Numbered from the stretch's first letter, positions 9,074-17,869 are shown. The stretch: 64,000 bases of DNA from Thioalkalicoccus limnaeus (GCF_041197575.1 NZ_JBDKXB010000011.1:41945-105944); one strand, 5' to 3'. Numbers and translations: made by a program. Notes: generated by a model not told the origin, from the sequence alone.

Positions 9074-9796
9074 GTGCTTACGACCCTGCGCTCATTATTG
9101 TTTTTGGGGTTTCTCGCGTTGACGGTGGTCTTATACGCGTTACCACTGTCCCTGACCGGCTGGTTTATCGGTAAGGCGGCGCTCGGGCGAATCGGGCGTA
9201 GTTGGGGGCAGTTGAACCTATGGGGGTTACGTCACATCTGTGGACTCGATTATCGGGTCAGCCAACAACAGCCGTTACCGAACGAAGCATGCGTTGTGCT
9301 TTGTAAACACCAGTCGGCGTGGGAGACAATCGCGCTGCGCGCCATTCTGCCGGTCGACCAAGGGTGGGTCCTGAAACGGGAGCTCTTGTGGATTCCCTTT
9401 TTCGGCTGGGCACTGGCTCCGTATCAACCGATTGCAATCAATCGAAAGTCCGGACGGAAAGCGATCAAGCAACTTCTCGAACAAGGCAAGTTCTGGCTTG
9501 GTCGAGAACGATGGATCATCGTCTTTCCGGAAGGAACACGCGTCGCACCTGGGCAACGGGGCCGTTATGGTCTGGGTGGCGCTTTGTTGGCCGAGCGGTC
9601 TGGCGTCCCTATCGTCCCTATCGCGCATAATGCCGGCGTCTTCTGGCCGCGGCGGTCGATTCGAAAACACCCAGGGGTGATCGATGTCGTCATCGGACCC
9701 GTCATTCGAACAGAAGGTCGGTCGGCGGCGGAACTGAATGAGGCGGCCGAGGAATGGATCGAGCAAACGGTCGCCGGTTTGCCGACGGCCCGCTGA
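9074..9796 (+). CDS. 1-acyl-sn-glycerol-3-phosphate acyltransferase-like protein
   Basis: A 240-residue membrane-bound PlsC-type acyltransferase with an N-terminal hydrophobic segment (residues 4-30). The acyltransferase motifs are visible: CKHQSAWETI for motif I, FPEGTR for motif III and VPIVPIAHN for motif IV. In motif I the usual HX4D acid is Glu instead of Asp, a variant that may be normal for this subfamily. The GTG start lies two bases after gmhB, so it is probably co-translated. It may acylate lysophosphatidic acid or another lysophospholipid. Substrate chain length cannot be judged. Confidence 0.85.
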   Translation: MLTTLRSLLFLGFLALTVVLYALPLSLTGWFIGKAALGRIGRSWGQLNLWGLRHICGLDYRVSQQQPLPNEACVVLCKHQSAWETIALRAILPVDQGWVLKRELLWIPFFGWALAPYQPIAINRKSGRKAIKQLLEQGKFWLGRERWIIVFPEGTRVAPGQRGRYGLGGALLAERSGVPIVPIAHNAGVFWPRRSIRKHPGVIDVVIGPVIRTEGRSAAELNEAAEEWIEQTVAGLPTAR

Positions 9797-10031
9797 AGCA
9801 AGGTCAGCCGACAAAGGCCAGCGCATCGCCGGCTATCAGTGCTTGTCGTTCGTCGCTGGATAACGCTGGCGGGACACGTCGGCGGATCATCCGGAGTTCA
9901 CCCGCATTGCTCGCAAGAGGTCCCCTGATGGCGGATGACGCCTCGCAGGGGTCTAACGGCTGGAGGCCTAGGCCATCAGCTCGGTCGACTCGCGCGCGAT
10001 GGCGCACGGTGAGCCGCGCGACATATCATGA
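9797..10031. other. Spacer between converging plsC-like gene and gyrB
   Basis: This 235-base region lies between two converging genes. An imperfect hairpin with CCCCTG (9922-9927) and CAGGGG (9946-9951) lies 80 bases past gyrB and could help end transcription, but no T-run follows. A 67-codon leftward frame (9804-10007) has no recognised similarity and no good ribosome site, so it is not annotated as a gene. Confidence 0.4.
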
Positions 10032-12437
10032 TCAGATATCGATGTTTTCCGCCGACAGGGCGTTTACTTCGATGAACTCACGGCGAGGCTCGACCTGGTC
10101 TCCCATCAAGGTCGTGAAGATTTGATCTGCTGCCACCGCATCTTCGATCGTCACCTGTAACAGCCGGCGCGACTCGGGATTCATCGTGGTTTCCCACAGT
10201 TGATCTGGGTTCATCTCTCCCAAACCTTTGTATCTCTGAATGAAATAGCCTTTGCGCGCCTCCTCCATGAGCCAATCGATGGCATCGGAGAAGGCATGGA
10301 TGGGGCGAACGCGGTCACCGCGCTGGATGGTTGCACCGGGGCCGAGGAGATCGGCGACTTTGTCCCCGAAGCTGACCAAACGAGCGTAATCCGCGCTACG
10401 GAAAAACTCGGCCGGGATATGTGTCTCCTCAGGTATGCCGTGTATCGAACGTACCAAGATGAACACGGACGATTGTAGCCCGCCCGGTTCGGCAACGAGC
10501 AGGCGATAGGATAAGGTGGATGGTAGATCTTGATTCAAGCGACGAGTTATTTCGTTGATCCAGTCGCTCGACAGGGTACCTTGCTCGAAGTGGGTCGGTT
10601 GCAGGCGCGGCATGGACTGGAGGTGGCGTAGCCACCTGGTGTCGTAGCGTTGCGCGAGTCGCTGTGTGACTTGTCGGACGACGAGATAGTCTCGCGCCAA
10701 CTCATCGAGCGCCGTCGCGCTCAATGCGGGCGCATCGGCGGCGACACGCAACTGAGCACCCTCGAGGGCGGTTTGGAGCAAGGACATGGCCAGCCGGCTC
10801 TCATCAAGAAGGTATTCCTCCTGCTTGCCCTTCTTCAGCTTGTACAAGGGGGGTTGTGCGATATAGATGTGGCCTCGTTCGACCAACTCCGGCATCTGAC
10901 GATAAAAGAAAGTCAGCAACAGGGTTCGGATATGGGCACCATCGACGTCGGCATCGGTCATGATGATGATTCGATGGTAACGGAGCTTTCCGGGGTCGTA
11001 TTCCTCGCGTCCTATGCCGCACCCGAGGGCCGTAATCAGGGTACCGACCTCGACCGAGGAAAGCATCTTATCGAATCGGGCCTTCTCGACATTCAAGATT
11101 TTGCCCTTTAGGGGCAGGATGGCCTGAAACCTTCGATCACGGCCCTGTTTGGCCGAACCACCGGCGGAATCGCCTTCCACGAGATACAACTCGGAATGGG
11201 CGGGATCCTTCTCCTGGCAGTCCGCCAACTTTCCGGGCAAGCCCGCAACGTCGAGAACTCCTTTCCGACGGGTCATTTCACGTGCCTTGCGAGCGGCGTC
11301 GCGCGCCCGCGCAGCCTCGAGCATCTTATTGGCAATCGTTTTGGCCTCGGCGGGCTGCTCTTCCAAGAACTCGCCAAAGTGTTCGACAAGTAGAGATTCA
11401 ACCACCGTCTTGACGTCCGACGAGACGAGCTTGTCCTTCGTTTGAGACGAGAACTTCGGATCGGCCACCTTGACGGATACGACGGCCGTCAAGCCCTCGC
11501 GGGCGTCATCACCGGTGGCTCGGATTTTCTGAGTCTTATCGAGCCCGATACGTTCGATGTATTGGTTCAGCGTGCGGGTCAGGCCCGCGCGGAAACCAGC
11601 GAGATGCGTACCGCCATCTCGTTGCGGGATGTTGTTCGTGTAGCAGAAGATATTTTCCTGATAGGACTCATTCCACTGCATCGCCAACTCGAGCTGCATG
11701 TCAGCACGGTCGGCACAGAAATGGAAGACGGTCGGGTGAACGGGAACTTTGTTCTTATTCAGGTGCTTTACGAAAGCGCGAATACCCCCTTGGTATTCGA
11801 AGCAATCTTCCTTCCCGGAGATTTCGTCGGACAGATGGATCCGCACGCCTGAATTCAAGAAGGACAGTTCGCGTAATCGTTTAGCGAGGATATCGTAGTG
11901 AAACTGAACATCGGAAAAGATGGCCGGGGATGGCCGGAAACGAATTTCGGTACCACTATCGGCGGTGTCGCCGATGACCCGGAGTGGATACTGGGGCTCT
12001 CCAAGGCAAAACTCTTGGCGGTGGATTTGGCCATTGCGGCGAATAACGAGGTCGAGGTGTTCCGACAGGGCGTTTACGACAGAGACGCCGACACCGTGAA
12101 GACCACCGGAGACCTTGTAGGAGTTCTGGTCGAACTTACCACCGGCGTGCAGGACGGTCATGATGACCTCGGCGGCCGAACGCTGCTCCTCGGTGTGCAA
12201 ATCGACCGGGATACCACGGCCATTGTCGGCAACGGTAACGGCTCCGTCGGCGTGAAGGATGACGCGAATTTCGGTGCAGTATCCCGCTAGGGCTTCGTCG
12301 ATCGAGTTATCCACGACCTCGAAGACCATGTGATGCAAGCCGGTCCCGTCGTCCGTGTCGCCGATGTACATGCCGGGGCGTTTGCGGACGGCATCGAGGC
12401 CACGAAGTACGGTGATGTTGGAGGAATCGTAGGACAT
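10032..12437 (-). CDS. gyrB: DNA gyrase subunit B
   Basis: The ATPase subunit of DNA gyrase has 801 residues, close to the family's 804. The GHKL ATP site includes VVDNSIDEALAGY and DNGRGIPVD. TOPRIM motifs EGDSAGGSAKQGRD (near residue 420) and TDADVDGAHIRTLLL follow. The C-terminal IQRYKGLGEMNPDQLWET is the GyrA-contact signature. The gene follows dnaN directly, and a parS-like palindrome lies 31 bases upstream of the ATG. The usual recF gene between dnaN and gyrB is absent. Confidence 0.98.
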   Translation of the reverse strand: MSYDSSNITVLRGLDAVRKRPGMYIGDTDDGTGLHHMVFEVVDNSIDEALAGYCTEIRVILHADGAVTVADNGRGIPVDLHTEEQRSAAEVIMTVLHAGGKFDQNSYKVSGGLHGVGVSVVNALSEHLDLVIRRNGQIHRQEFCLGEPQYPLRVIGDTADSGTEIRFRPSPAIFSDVQFHYDILAKRLRELSFLNSGVRIHLSDEISGKEDCFEYQGGIRAFVKHLNKNKVPVHPTVFHFCADRADMQLELAMQWNESYQENIFCYTNNIPQRDGGTHLAGFRAGLTRTLNQYIERIGLDKTQKIRATGDDAREGLTAVVSVKVADPKFSSQTKDKLVSSDVKTVVESLLVEHFGEFLEEQPAEAKTIANKMLEAARARDAARKAREMTRRKGVLDVAGLPGKLADCQEKDPAHSELYLVEGDSAGGSAKQGRDRRFQAILPLKGKILNVEKARFDKMLSSVEVGTLITALGCGIGREEYDPGKLRYHRIIIMTDADVDGAHIRTLLLTFFYRQMPELVERGHIYIAQPPLYKLKKGKQEEYLLDESRLAMSLLQTALEGAQLRVAADAPALSATALDELARDYLVVRQVTQRLAQRYDTRWLRHLQSMPRLQPTHFEQGTLSSDWINEITRRLNQDLPSTLSYRLLVAEPGGLQSSVFILVRSIHGIPEETHIPAEFFRSADYARLVSFGDKVADLLGPGATIQRGDRVRPIHAFSDAIDWLMEEARKGYFIQRYKGLGEMNPDQLWETTMNPESRRLLQVTIEDAVAADQIFTTLMGDQVEPRREFIEVNALSAENIDI

Positions 12438-12467
12438 GCTGTGGCCTCGAACGGCAGATATGAGTAA

Positions 12468-12483
12468 TGTTTCACGTGGAACA
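12468..12483. promoter_or_regulatory. parS-like centromere site
   Basis: TGTTTCACGTGGAACA is a 16-bp near-palindrome that matches the bacterial parS consensus. Its reverse complement, TGTTCCACGTGAAACA, is a standard ParB-binding form. It lies between dnaN and gyrB, close to the predicted origin, where parS sites normally cluster. ParB loaded here would act in chromosome segregation. Because it overlaps the gyrB leader, it could also affect gyrB expression. Confidence 0.85.
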
Positions 12484-12532
12484 TCGGGGCGTCATCGCCG
12501 CGAGCCATCGGCTCGCTCCAAACTGAGTTTTC

Positions 12533-13639
12533 CTAAAGTCGCATCGGCATGATCACGAAAATCTCCCGTTCCCCGCCGACGCCCTGCCAGACCGAACTAC
12601 TGTTCCCATCACTGAAACCGATTCGCACGGTTGCCTCGCTCACCGCCGACAACACATCTAGCACATAGCCGACATTGAAGCCGATCACTATCTCCGGACC
12701 GTCGTAATCGATCTCGATCTCCTCTTCGGCCTCCTCTTGTTCAGGGTTGTTCGCGACTAGGCGCAGGCGCTCCTTTTTGAACTCGAACCGCACGCCTTTA
12801 TATTTTTCATTCGACAAGACCGCCGCCCTCAGCAGACCCGACCGCAATGCATCGACCTCGATTCGCGCCTCCTCGCGCAGCCCGACGGGAATCACCCGTT
12901 CATAGTCAGGGTAGCGCCCGTCGACGAGCTTCGAGATCAGACGAGTCTCCGCAAACTCAATGCACGCCATGCGTTCACTGACCGAGGTTGAAACGATCTG
13001 GTCCGCGTCTTCGTTCGCAATGATCCGCTTCAACTCCTGAACTGTTTTTGCTGGCAGGATGATCTGCGTCGCCTCCCCCGTTAACTCGTTATGATCCACG
13101 TCCACTTTCGCTAGCCGGTGTCCATCGGTGGCAACGGCCGATAGCTGTTTCTCGCCAAATACCAACAGGATCCCGTTCAGGTAATACCGGACATCCTGGT
13201 GCGCCATTGCGAAGGCAGTCTTGTCGAGCAAGCGTCGCCAGACGTCGATTGTTGGTCGCAACGTCCATTGCTGCGAATCCATCGTCATCCGCGGATAGGC
13301 GGATGCATTCATCGTCATCAGGACATAGCGTCCCCGTCCCGACGACAATAAAGCCTTTTCCTCTGTGGCCCGAAGCTTCACGTTCGCATCGTCTGGCAAC
13401 GCGCGACAAATGTCGAAAAACTTCCTTCCCGGGACCGTGCAAGTGCCTTCCTCGATTGAATCGATCGGCACCTGTGCGGTGATCTCCACCTCCAGATCGG
13501 TTCCCGTCAATGTCAGTATTCCGTCCCCCGCCTCACATAGCAGGTTGCTTAGCATCGGCAGCGTCTGGCGTCTTTCGATTACCCCGATTACCTGCCCGAG
13601 CCCTTTCATCAAGGCTCTACGATTGGCGCGAAACTCCAT
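12533..13639 (-). CDS. dnaN: DNA polymerase III subunit beta (sliding clamp)
   Basis: The ring-shaped processivity clamp has 368 residues (E. coli 366). It starts with MEFRANRRALMKGLGQVIGVIERR and ends with the conserved MPMRL tail that forms part of the peptide-binding pocket. YLNGILLVF, SAVATDGHRLAKV and NEKYKGVRFEF are further clamp signatures. It lies leftward of dnaA across a 182-base AT-rich spacer with DnaA boxes and is followed by gyrB after 95 bases. Confidence 0.97.
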   Translation of the reverse strand: MEFRANRRALMKGLGQVIGVIERRQTLPMLSNLLCEAGDGILTLTGTDLEVEITAQVPIDSIEEGTCTVPGRKFFDICRALPDDANVKLRATEEKALLSSGRGRYVLMTMNASAYPRMTMDSQQWTLRPTIDVWRRLLDKTAFAMAHQDVRYYLNGILLVFGEKQLSAVATDGHRLAKVDVDHNELTGEATQIILPAKTVQELKRIIANEDADQIVSTSVSERMACIEFAETRLISKLVDGRYPDYERVIPVGLREEARIEVDALRSGLLRAAVLSNEKYKGVRFEFKKERLRLVANNPEQEEAEEEIEIDYDGPEIVIGFNVGYVLDVLSAVSEATVRIGFSDGNSSSVWQGVGGEREIFVIMPMRL

Positions 13640-13821
13640 ATAAATACCCTGAATATAAATCTTTTCTGTTATGTTAGAGGCTGTTGATATCCGTCTTATC
13701 TGACCTAACTAACCGTTTAATAAATTCTTTTTTGTATTTCTACCCGTGCCTAAGGCTGTTGGAAAGCCGGTGATTCCTGTGGATAATTCCGGACCTGAAA
13801 ACCTTCCAGTCGTTATCCACA
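13640..13821. other. Probable replication origin (oriC) segment between dnaA and dnaN
   Basis: Two perfect DnaA boxes are present in opposite orientations: TGTGGATAA at 13778-13786 and TTATCCACA at 13813-13821, the latter ending at the dnaA stop. TGTTGATAT at 13682-13690 matches in 7 of 9 positions. The part from 13640 to 13740 is AT-rich in a GC-rich genome (for example TTTAATAAATTCTTTTTTG) and could be the unwinding element. A single DnaA box on the other side of dnaA suggests a two-part origin. Promoter activity for dnaN here is also likely. Confidence 0.65.
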
Positions 13822-15171
13822 TCATCCTGACAGGATCCGCATCAAGTTCTTGTAATCCTCCTCGATGACGGCATCACCCTCTCGCAGTTCCTTGATCTTG
13901 CGCGTGGCATGCAACACCGTCGTGTGATCCCGCCCACCGAAAGCCAGCCCGATCTCGGGCAGGCTGAGCTTCGTGAACTCCTTCGCCAATGCCATCGCGA
14001 CTTGCCTCGGCCGCGCCACGGAGCGAGTCCGCTTCGCCGATACGAGATCCGTCGTCCGAATCCGATAATACTCGGCCACCACCTTCTGGATATTTTCGAT
14101 CGTCACCTGTTTGTCCTGGGCCACGAGCATGTCGCGCAAGGCCTCGCGCGCGAAATCGACCGTGATCGACCTCCCAGTGAATTGCGCGTTGGCAACGAGT
14201 CGTCTCAGCGCCCCTTCGAGTTCCCGAATGTTCGACCGAATCCGCTTCGCGACAAAAAAGGCCACATCCTCCGGAAAAAGCACATCCATCAGGTGCGCTT
14301 TGCTCTGGAGTATCGCAACCCTCGTCTCCAGGTCAGGAGGGTCGATCGCCACCGTCAAACCCCATCCAAACCGGGACTTTAACCGTTCCTCGAGGCCCGA
14401 AACCTCCTTGGGAAAGCGATCGCTCGTCAGGATGATTTGTTGACGCGATTCGAAAAGCGCGTTGAATGTGTGAAAAAATTCCTCCTGGCTTCGTTCCTTT
14501 CCGGCGAAGAACTGGACGTCATCGATCAAGAGGGCATTCACGCTCCGGTAGCGACGTTTGAAATCGGGCATCTGATTGCGCTGCAAGGCACGTACCATCT
14601 CGCCGACGAAGCGCTCCGAGTGCAAATAAACAACCCGTGCCCCGGGGTTCGTTGCCACCATCATGTTTCCGACCGCGTGCATCAGGTGCGTCTTGCCAAG
14701 CCCGACTCCTCCGTAAATGAACAACGGGTTGTAAGCCCCCCCTGGGTTTGCAGCGATCTGCACGGACGCCGCCCGTGCGAACTGATTCGACTTCCCTTCC
14801 ACGAATGTGTCGAACGTGAAATCGGCGTTCAACGACGATTCTTCGACCGTTGACCGGTCGCTGCTGGTGGCACGCGACGGCGGATCGACCGCTGCCGTGC
14901 CAGATGTTCGTTTCGGCTCGCCCCTCGTTGTTTGACGACTCCCGACGACGAGCCGCACTTCAGTGATCCGCCCGTCGCCATACAATTTACACAGATCGAG
15001 CAATCGGTCCCGATAGTGATCCTCCACCCATTGCATGACGAAACGATTCGGGGCGAACAAATTCAGACGGTTCGTTTCTTCTTCCGCTTGGAGCGGCATG
15101 ATCCAGGTGTTGAACTCCGCCGTCGTCAGTTCGCCCTTCAAAAAGGCCACACATTGGTCCCAAATACTCAC
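13822..15171 (-). CDS. dnaA: Chromosomal replication initiator protein DnaA
   Basis: DnaA binds DnaA boxes and unwinds oriC. It has 449 residues. Domain I begins with MSIWDQCVAFLKGELTTAEF, followed by a variable linker (about 80-110). The AAA+ domain has Walker A GGVGLGKTHLM and Walker B LLIDDVQFFAGK. The domain IV signature FGGRDHTTVLHATRKI binds the box. The start is GTG at 15171. The gene is divergent from rpmH, and DnaA boxes flank it on both sides, which also suggests autoregulation. Confidence 0.98.
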   Translation of the reverse strand: MSIWDQCVAFLKGELTTAEFNTWIMPLQAEEETNRLNLFAPNRFVMQWVEDHYRDRLLDLCKLYGDGRITEVRLVVGSRQTTRGEPKRTSGTAAVDPPSRATSSDRSTVEESSLNADFTFDTFVEGKSNQFARAASVQIAANPGGAYNPLFIYGGVGLGKTHLMHAVGNMMVATNPGARVVYLHSERFVGEMVRALQRNQMPDFKRRYRSVNALLIDDVQFFAGKERSQEEFFHTFNALFESRQQIILTSDRFPKEVSGLEERLKSRFGWGLTVAIDPPDLETRVAILQSKAHLMDVLFPEDVAFFVAKRIRSNIRELEGALRRLVANAQFTGRSITVDFAREALRDMLVAQDKQVTIENIQKVVAEYYRIRTTDLVSAKRTRSVARPRQVAMALAKEFTKLSLPEIGLAFGGRDHTTVLHATRKIKELREGDAVIEEDYKNLMRILSG

Positions 15172-15288
15172 CTGACCTCGTCTCCCGGTATCATCACTGT
15201 CAACAACGCTCCCTCTTTGCCACCCGTTCCGCCACGATGCGCTGTCCGAGCCGCATTCGACGACCCAGTCTACCCCCTCGACCGCAAC

Positions 15289-15297
15289 TTATCCACA
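15289..15297 (+). promoter_or_regulatory. DnaA box upstream of dnaA
   Basis: TTATCCACA is an exact match to the high-affinity DnaA box. It lies 118 bases upstream of the dnaA start codon, where it could serve origin function or repress dnaA. Confidence 0.7.
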
Positions 15298-15318
15298 GGT
15301 CCAGCCTCGCTCCCCCTA

Positions 15319-15347
15319 TTGACCGTCCAGCACCAATAACCTAATAT
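15319..15347 (+). promoter_or_regulatory. Candidate sigma-70 promoter for rpmH
   Basis: TTGACC at 15319-15324 and TAATAT at 15342-15347 are separated by 17 bases. Five of six and four of six positions match the consensus. Transcription would start about 90 bases before rpmH. Confidence 0.45.
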
Positions 15348-15446
15348 TCCGCCTCTTTATCGAGCGTTTAGCCCGTGTGCTTCGAGGTGCACCGCCGCTC
15401 GTTTCCCGCGTTGTATTTCGCACAGCAGAGTCTAGGGTCCCTTGCC

Positions 15447-15581
15447 ATGAAACGAACTTTCCAACCGAGCCGCATCAAGCGTGCCCGAACGCATGGATTC
15501 CGCGCCCGGATGGCGACGCAAAAAGGCCGTGCGGTGTTGAATGCCCGACGTGCAAAAGGGCGCAAGAGATTGATACCCTAG
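15447..15581 (+). CDS. rpmH: 50S ribosomal protein L34
   Basis: L34 has 44 residues, beginning MKRTFQPSRIKRARTHGFRA and ending in the basic KGRKRLIP, with the family's very high Arg/Lys content. The first of the rightward genes of the origin region, it is followed by rnpA, whose most likely start lies inside the 3' end of rpmH. An in-frame upstream ATG would add 24 residues with no family match and is rejected. Confidence 0.96.
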   Translation: MKRTFQPSRIKRARTHGFRARMATQKGRAVLNARRAKGRKRLIP

Positions 15582-15970
15582 AACAGGAACGACGCCGTTC
15601 GACGGCCGACCAACGCGCTACCCTGCCACGCTCCACGCGCCTAGACCGGCCGGCCGCCTTTCGTCGGATCCTCGCGCAGCCGATCACCTTCCACGACGCC
15701 TTCTTCACCGTGATGGCTTGCCCGAACACTCGTTGCCAACCGCGCATCGGTTTGGCCGTGTCGCGCAAGTGCGCACGCCGTGCCGTCGATCGCAACCGGA
15801 TCAAACGCATCGTCCGGGAGAGTTTTCGACGGCACCGGCAATCGATCCCGCCGATCGACATCCTCGTGATCGGCCGGCCTCGTGCTGTGCAGGCGTCGAA
15901 CGCGAGGCTACGCGCCGCCCTGCGGTTCCATTGGGAATCCCTGCGGGAGGTTCAATGCGACAGTTCCTGA
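15569..15970 (+). CDS. rnpA: Ribonuclease P protein component, unusual start codon
   Basis: The C5 protein of RNase P helps the RNA subunit cut 5' leaders from tRNA precursors. The RNR signature RRAVDRNRIKRIVRESFR is present, preceded by RIGLAVSRKCA. No ATG, GTG or TTG occurs in frame between the start of rpmH and the family's N-terminal motif (LPRSTRLDRPAAF). The coordinates use ATT at 15569, which has AAAAGGG eight bases upstream and overlaps rpmH by 13 bases, giving 133 residues. The alternative is CTG at 15623 (115 residues) without a clear ribosome site. The start is therefore uncertain while the identity is not. Confidence 0.88.
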   Translation: MDTLEQERRRSTADQRATLPRSTRLDRPAAFRRILAQPITFHDAFFTVMACPNTRCQPRIGLAVSRKCARRAVDRNRIKRIVRESFRRHRQSIPPIDILVIGRPRAVQASNARLRAALRFHWESLREVQCDSS

Positions 15971-16191
15971 TCGTGCCGATTCGTGTCTATCAATACCTGA
16001 TCAGTCCACTCCTCGGCCCCCATTGCCGCTTCCACCCGACCTGTTCTCAGTATGCCATTGTGGCCATCGAGAGGCATGGCGTCGTGCTCGGCGTTTGGCT
16101 CGCCCTGCGTCGCCTCTCGCGTTGCCACCCATGGTATGAAGGTGGCTTCGATCCGGTCCCGACCAAGACGGAAAACCGTTCCCATGGATAA
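15955..16191 (+). CDS. yidD: Membrane protein insertion efficiency factor YidD
   Basis: A 78-residue protein with the YidD pattern VYQYLISPLLGPHCRFHPTCSQ split over residues 11-32 (Cys24 and Cys30), then RLSRCHPWYEGGFDPVP. It attaches to the inner membrane through an N-terminal amphipathic helix and assists YidC. The start ATG has GGGAGG five bases upstream. It overlaps rnpA by 16 bases and yidC by eight, so the rnpA-yidD-yidC genes are probably coupled. Confidence 0.93.
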   Translation: MRQFLIVPIRVYQYLISPLLGPHCRFHPTCSQYAIVAIERHGVVLGVWLALRRLSRCHPWYEGGFDPVPTKTENRSHG

Positions 16192-17869
16192 CTATCGGCT
16201 CATCCTCATCCTTTCTCTCGGCTTGGTACTCTTCATGATCTACCAAGCCTGGGTCAAAGACTACGGTCAGATTGCCTCGCCACCAAGCGAAGAACTGACC
16301 CTCATCGATTCAATCGGCGATCCAGAGCCCACGCCGACGGCCGCGCCCGAAGGCGTGCCGATGGCGGCGACCGTCCCCGATACCGCGCGCCCGACCGTGT
16401 CGGCCGACTCTGAGCAGGCTACGGACCTCAGTTCCGCGCACGCCCCGATTACCGTCGATACCGATGTCCTGCGTCTCGAGATCTCACCTAAGGGCGGCAC
16501 CATCATCAGTGCCTGGTTGAAGGACTACGAAGTCCACCCGGATCGGCCTGAAGAGAAGGTGCGTTTGCTCAAGCCCCAGCCACCCAATCTCTTTCTCGCC
16601 CAGGCCGGTCTCCTGAGCGCGACCCCGGATCAGGCACCCAACCACGAAGCCCTTTTCCGCGCGTCCCGTAGCCATTACGAACTCGGAGACGCCGACGAGC
16701 TCGTCATCGAGCTTCTCTGGGAAAGCAACGATGGCGTCGAGGTCATCAAGCGCTACCGCATCGAACGCGGCAGCTATCTGGTCCATGTATCCCATGAAGT
16801 CCGCAACAACACAGCAGAGAGTATCGCGGTTCGCCGTTATAGCCAGCTTCAGCGCACCGAACTCTACGATCCGGACGCTTCGTGGTTCTTGCACACCTAC
16901 ACGGGCGGTGTCTTCTACAGTCCTGAGGACAAATACAATAGGGTTTCCTTCTCGAACATGCAAAACCGGCCGCTCGATAAGCCGGTGATCGATGGCTGGA
17001 TCGCCATGATCCAGCATTACTTCCTGGCGGCCTGGATACCTCCGTCGGACACCCAGTACAACTTCTATACGAACGTCATTGGCAACGACCGATATATCAT
17101 CGGCATGTACTCACCGGCGATCGCGATCCCGCCCGGCATGGTGCAAAGTTTCGAGGACCGATTGTTCGTTGGCCCGAAACTCCAGGAAGTGCTGGTCGAT
17201 GTCGCGCCTGGTCTGCGGCTTGCCGTCGATTACGGTTGGTTGACGATCCTGGCCCAACCGATCTTCTGGCTGCTGAACAAGATCTACGGCCTCGTCGGCA
17301 ACTGGGGCTGGGCGATCGTTATCCTGACCGTCTTGATCAAGCTCCTGTTCTACAAGCTTTCGGAGACCAGTTACAAGTCGATGGCGGGGATGCGTAAGCT
17401 GACACCGCGATTGCAGGCGTTGAAGGATCGCTACGGCGACGACAAAGAACGTCTGAACCAGGCAATGATGGAGTTGTACAAGAAGGAGAAGATCAACCCG
17501 CTTGGTGGATGCCTACCGATCCTGATCCAGATACCAGTTTTCATTGCTTTGTACTGGGTATTGATCGAAAGCGTCGAGTTGCGTCACGCCTCGTTCATCT
17601 TCTGGCTGAACAATCTTTCGGCTCCGGATCCCTACTATGTGTTGCCGTTGATCATGGGAGCCTCGATGTTCTTGCAGACGAAGCTGAATCCGACGCCACC
17701 GGATCCAATTCAAGCGAAGATCATGATCAGCCTGCCCTTCGTGTTTACGGTCTTCTTCGCTTTCTTCCCGGCGGGCTTGGTGCTCTATTGGACCGTGAAC
17801 AATATCCTTTCGATAGCGCAACAGTGGTATATCACGCATCAGATGGAGAAACAGGAGAAGAAGAAATAG
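16184..17869 (+). CDS. yidC: Membrane protein insertase YidC
   Basis: YidC inserts and folds inner-membrane proteins with or without SecYEG. It has 561 residues with an N-terminal membrane anchor (MDNYRLILILSLGLVLFMIY), a large periplasmic beta domain (about 60-340), and a C-terminal five-helix core including NWGWAIVILTVLIKLLFY. The coiled cytoplasmic loop has MRKLTPRLQALKDRYGDD, and the core ends with FFPAGLVLYWTVNN. The ATG overlaps the yidD stop region. mnmE follows after 109 bases. Confidence 0.97.
   Translation: MDNYRLILILSLGLVLFMIYQAWVKDYGQIASPPSEELTLIDSIGDPEPTPTAAPEGVPMAATVPDTARPTVSADSEQATDLSSAHAPITVDTDVLRLEISPKGGTIISAWLKDYEVHPDRPEEKVRLLKPQPPNLFLAQAGLLSATPDQAPNHEALFRASRSHYELGDADELVIELLWESNDGVEVIKRYRIERGSYLVHVSHEVRNNTAESIAVRRYSQLQRTELYDPDASWFLHTYTGGVFYSPEDKYNRVSFSNMQNRPLDKPVIDGWIAMIQHYFLAAWIPPSDTQYNFYTNVIGNDRYIIGMYSPAIAIPPGMVQSFEDRLFVGPKLQEVLVDVAPGLRLAVDYGWLTILAQPIFWLLNKIYGLVGNWGWAIVILTVLIKLLFYKLSETSYKSMAGMRKLTPRLQALKDRYGDDKERLNQAMMELYKKEKINPLGGCLPILIQIPVFIALYWVLIESVELRHASFIFWLNNLSAPDPYYVLPLIMGASMFLQTKLNPTPPDPIQAKIMISLPFVFTVFFAFFPAGLVLYWTVNNILSIAQQWYITHQMEKQEKKK

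Larger units (their letters stand above)
15172..15446. other. Divergent dnaA-rpmH intergenic region
   Basis: A single perfect DnaA box (15289-15297) and a candidate rpmH promoter (15319-15347) lie in this 275-base spacer between divergent genes. This is the common site of oriC in gammaproteobacteria, but only one exact box is visible and the region is not strongly AT-rich. It may be a second part of the origin or mainly a dnaA autoregulation site. Confidence 0.5.

Noticed and set aside
9804..10007. A 67-codon leftward frame after gyrB
   Set aside because: There is no ribosome site, no recognised similarity and no hydrophobic or structural pattern; kept only as a spacer note.
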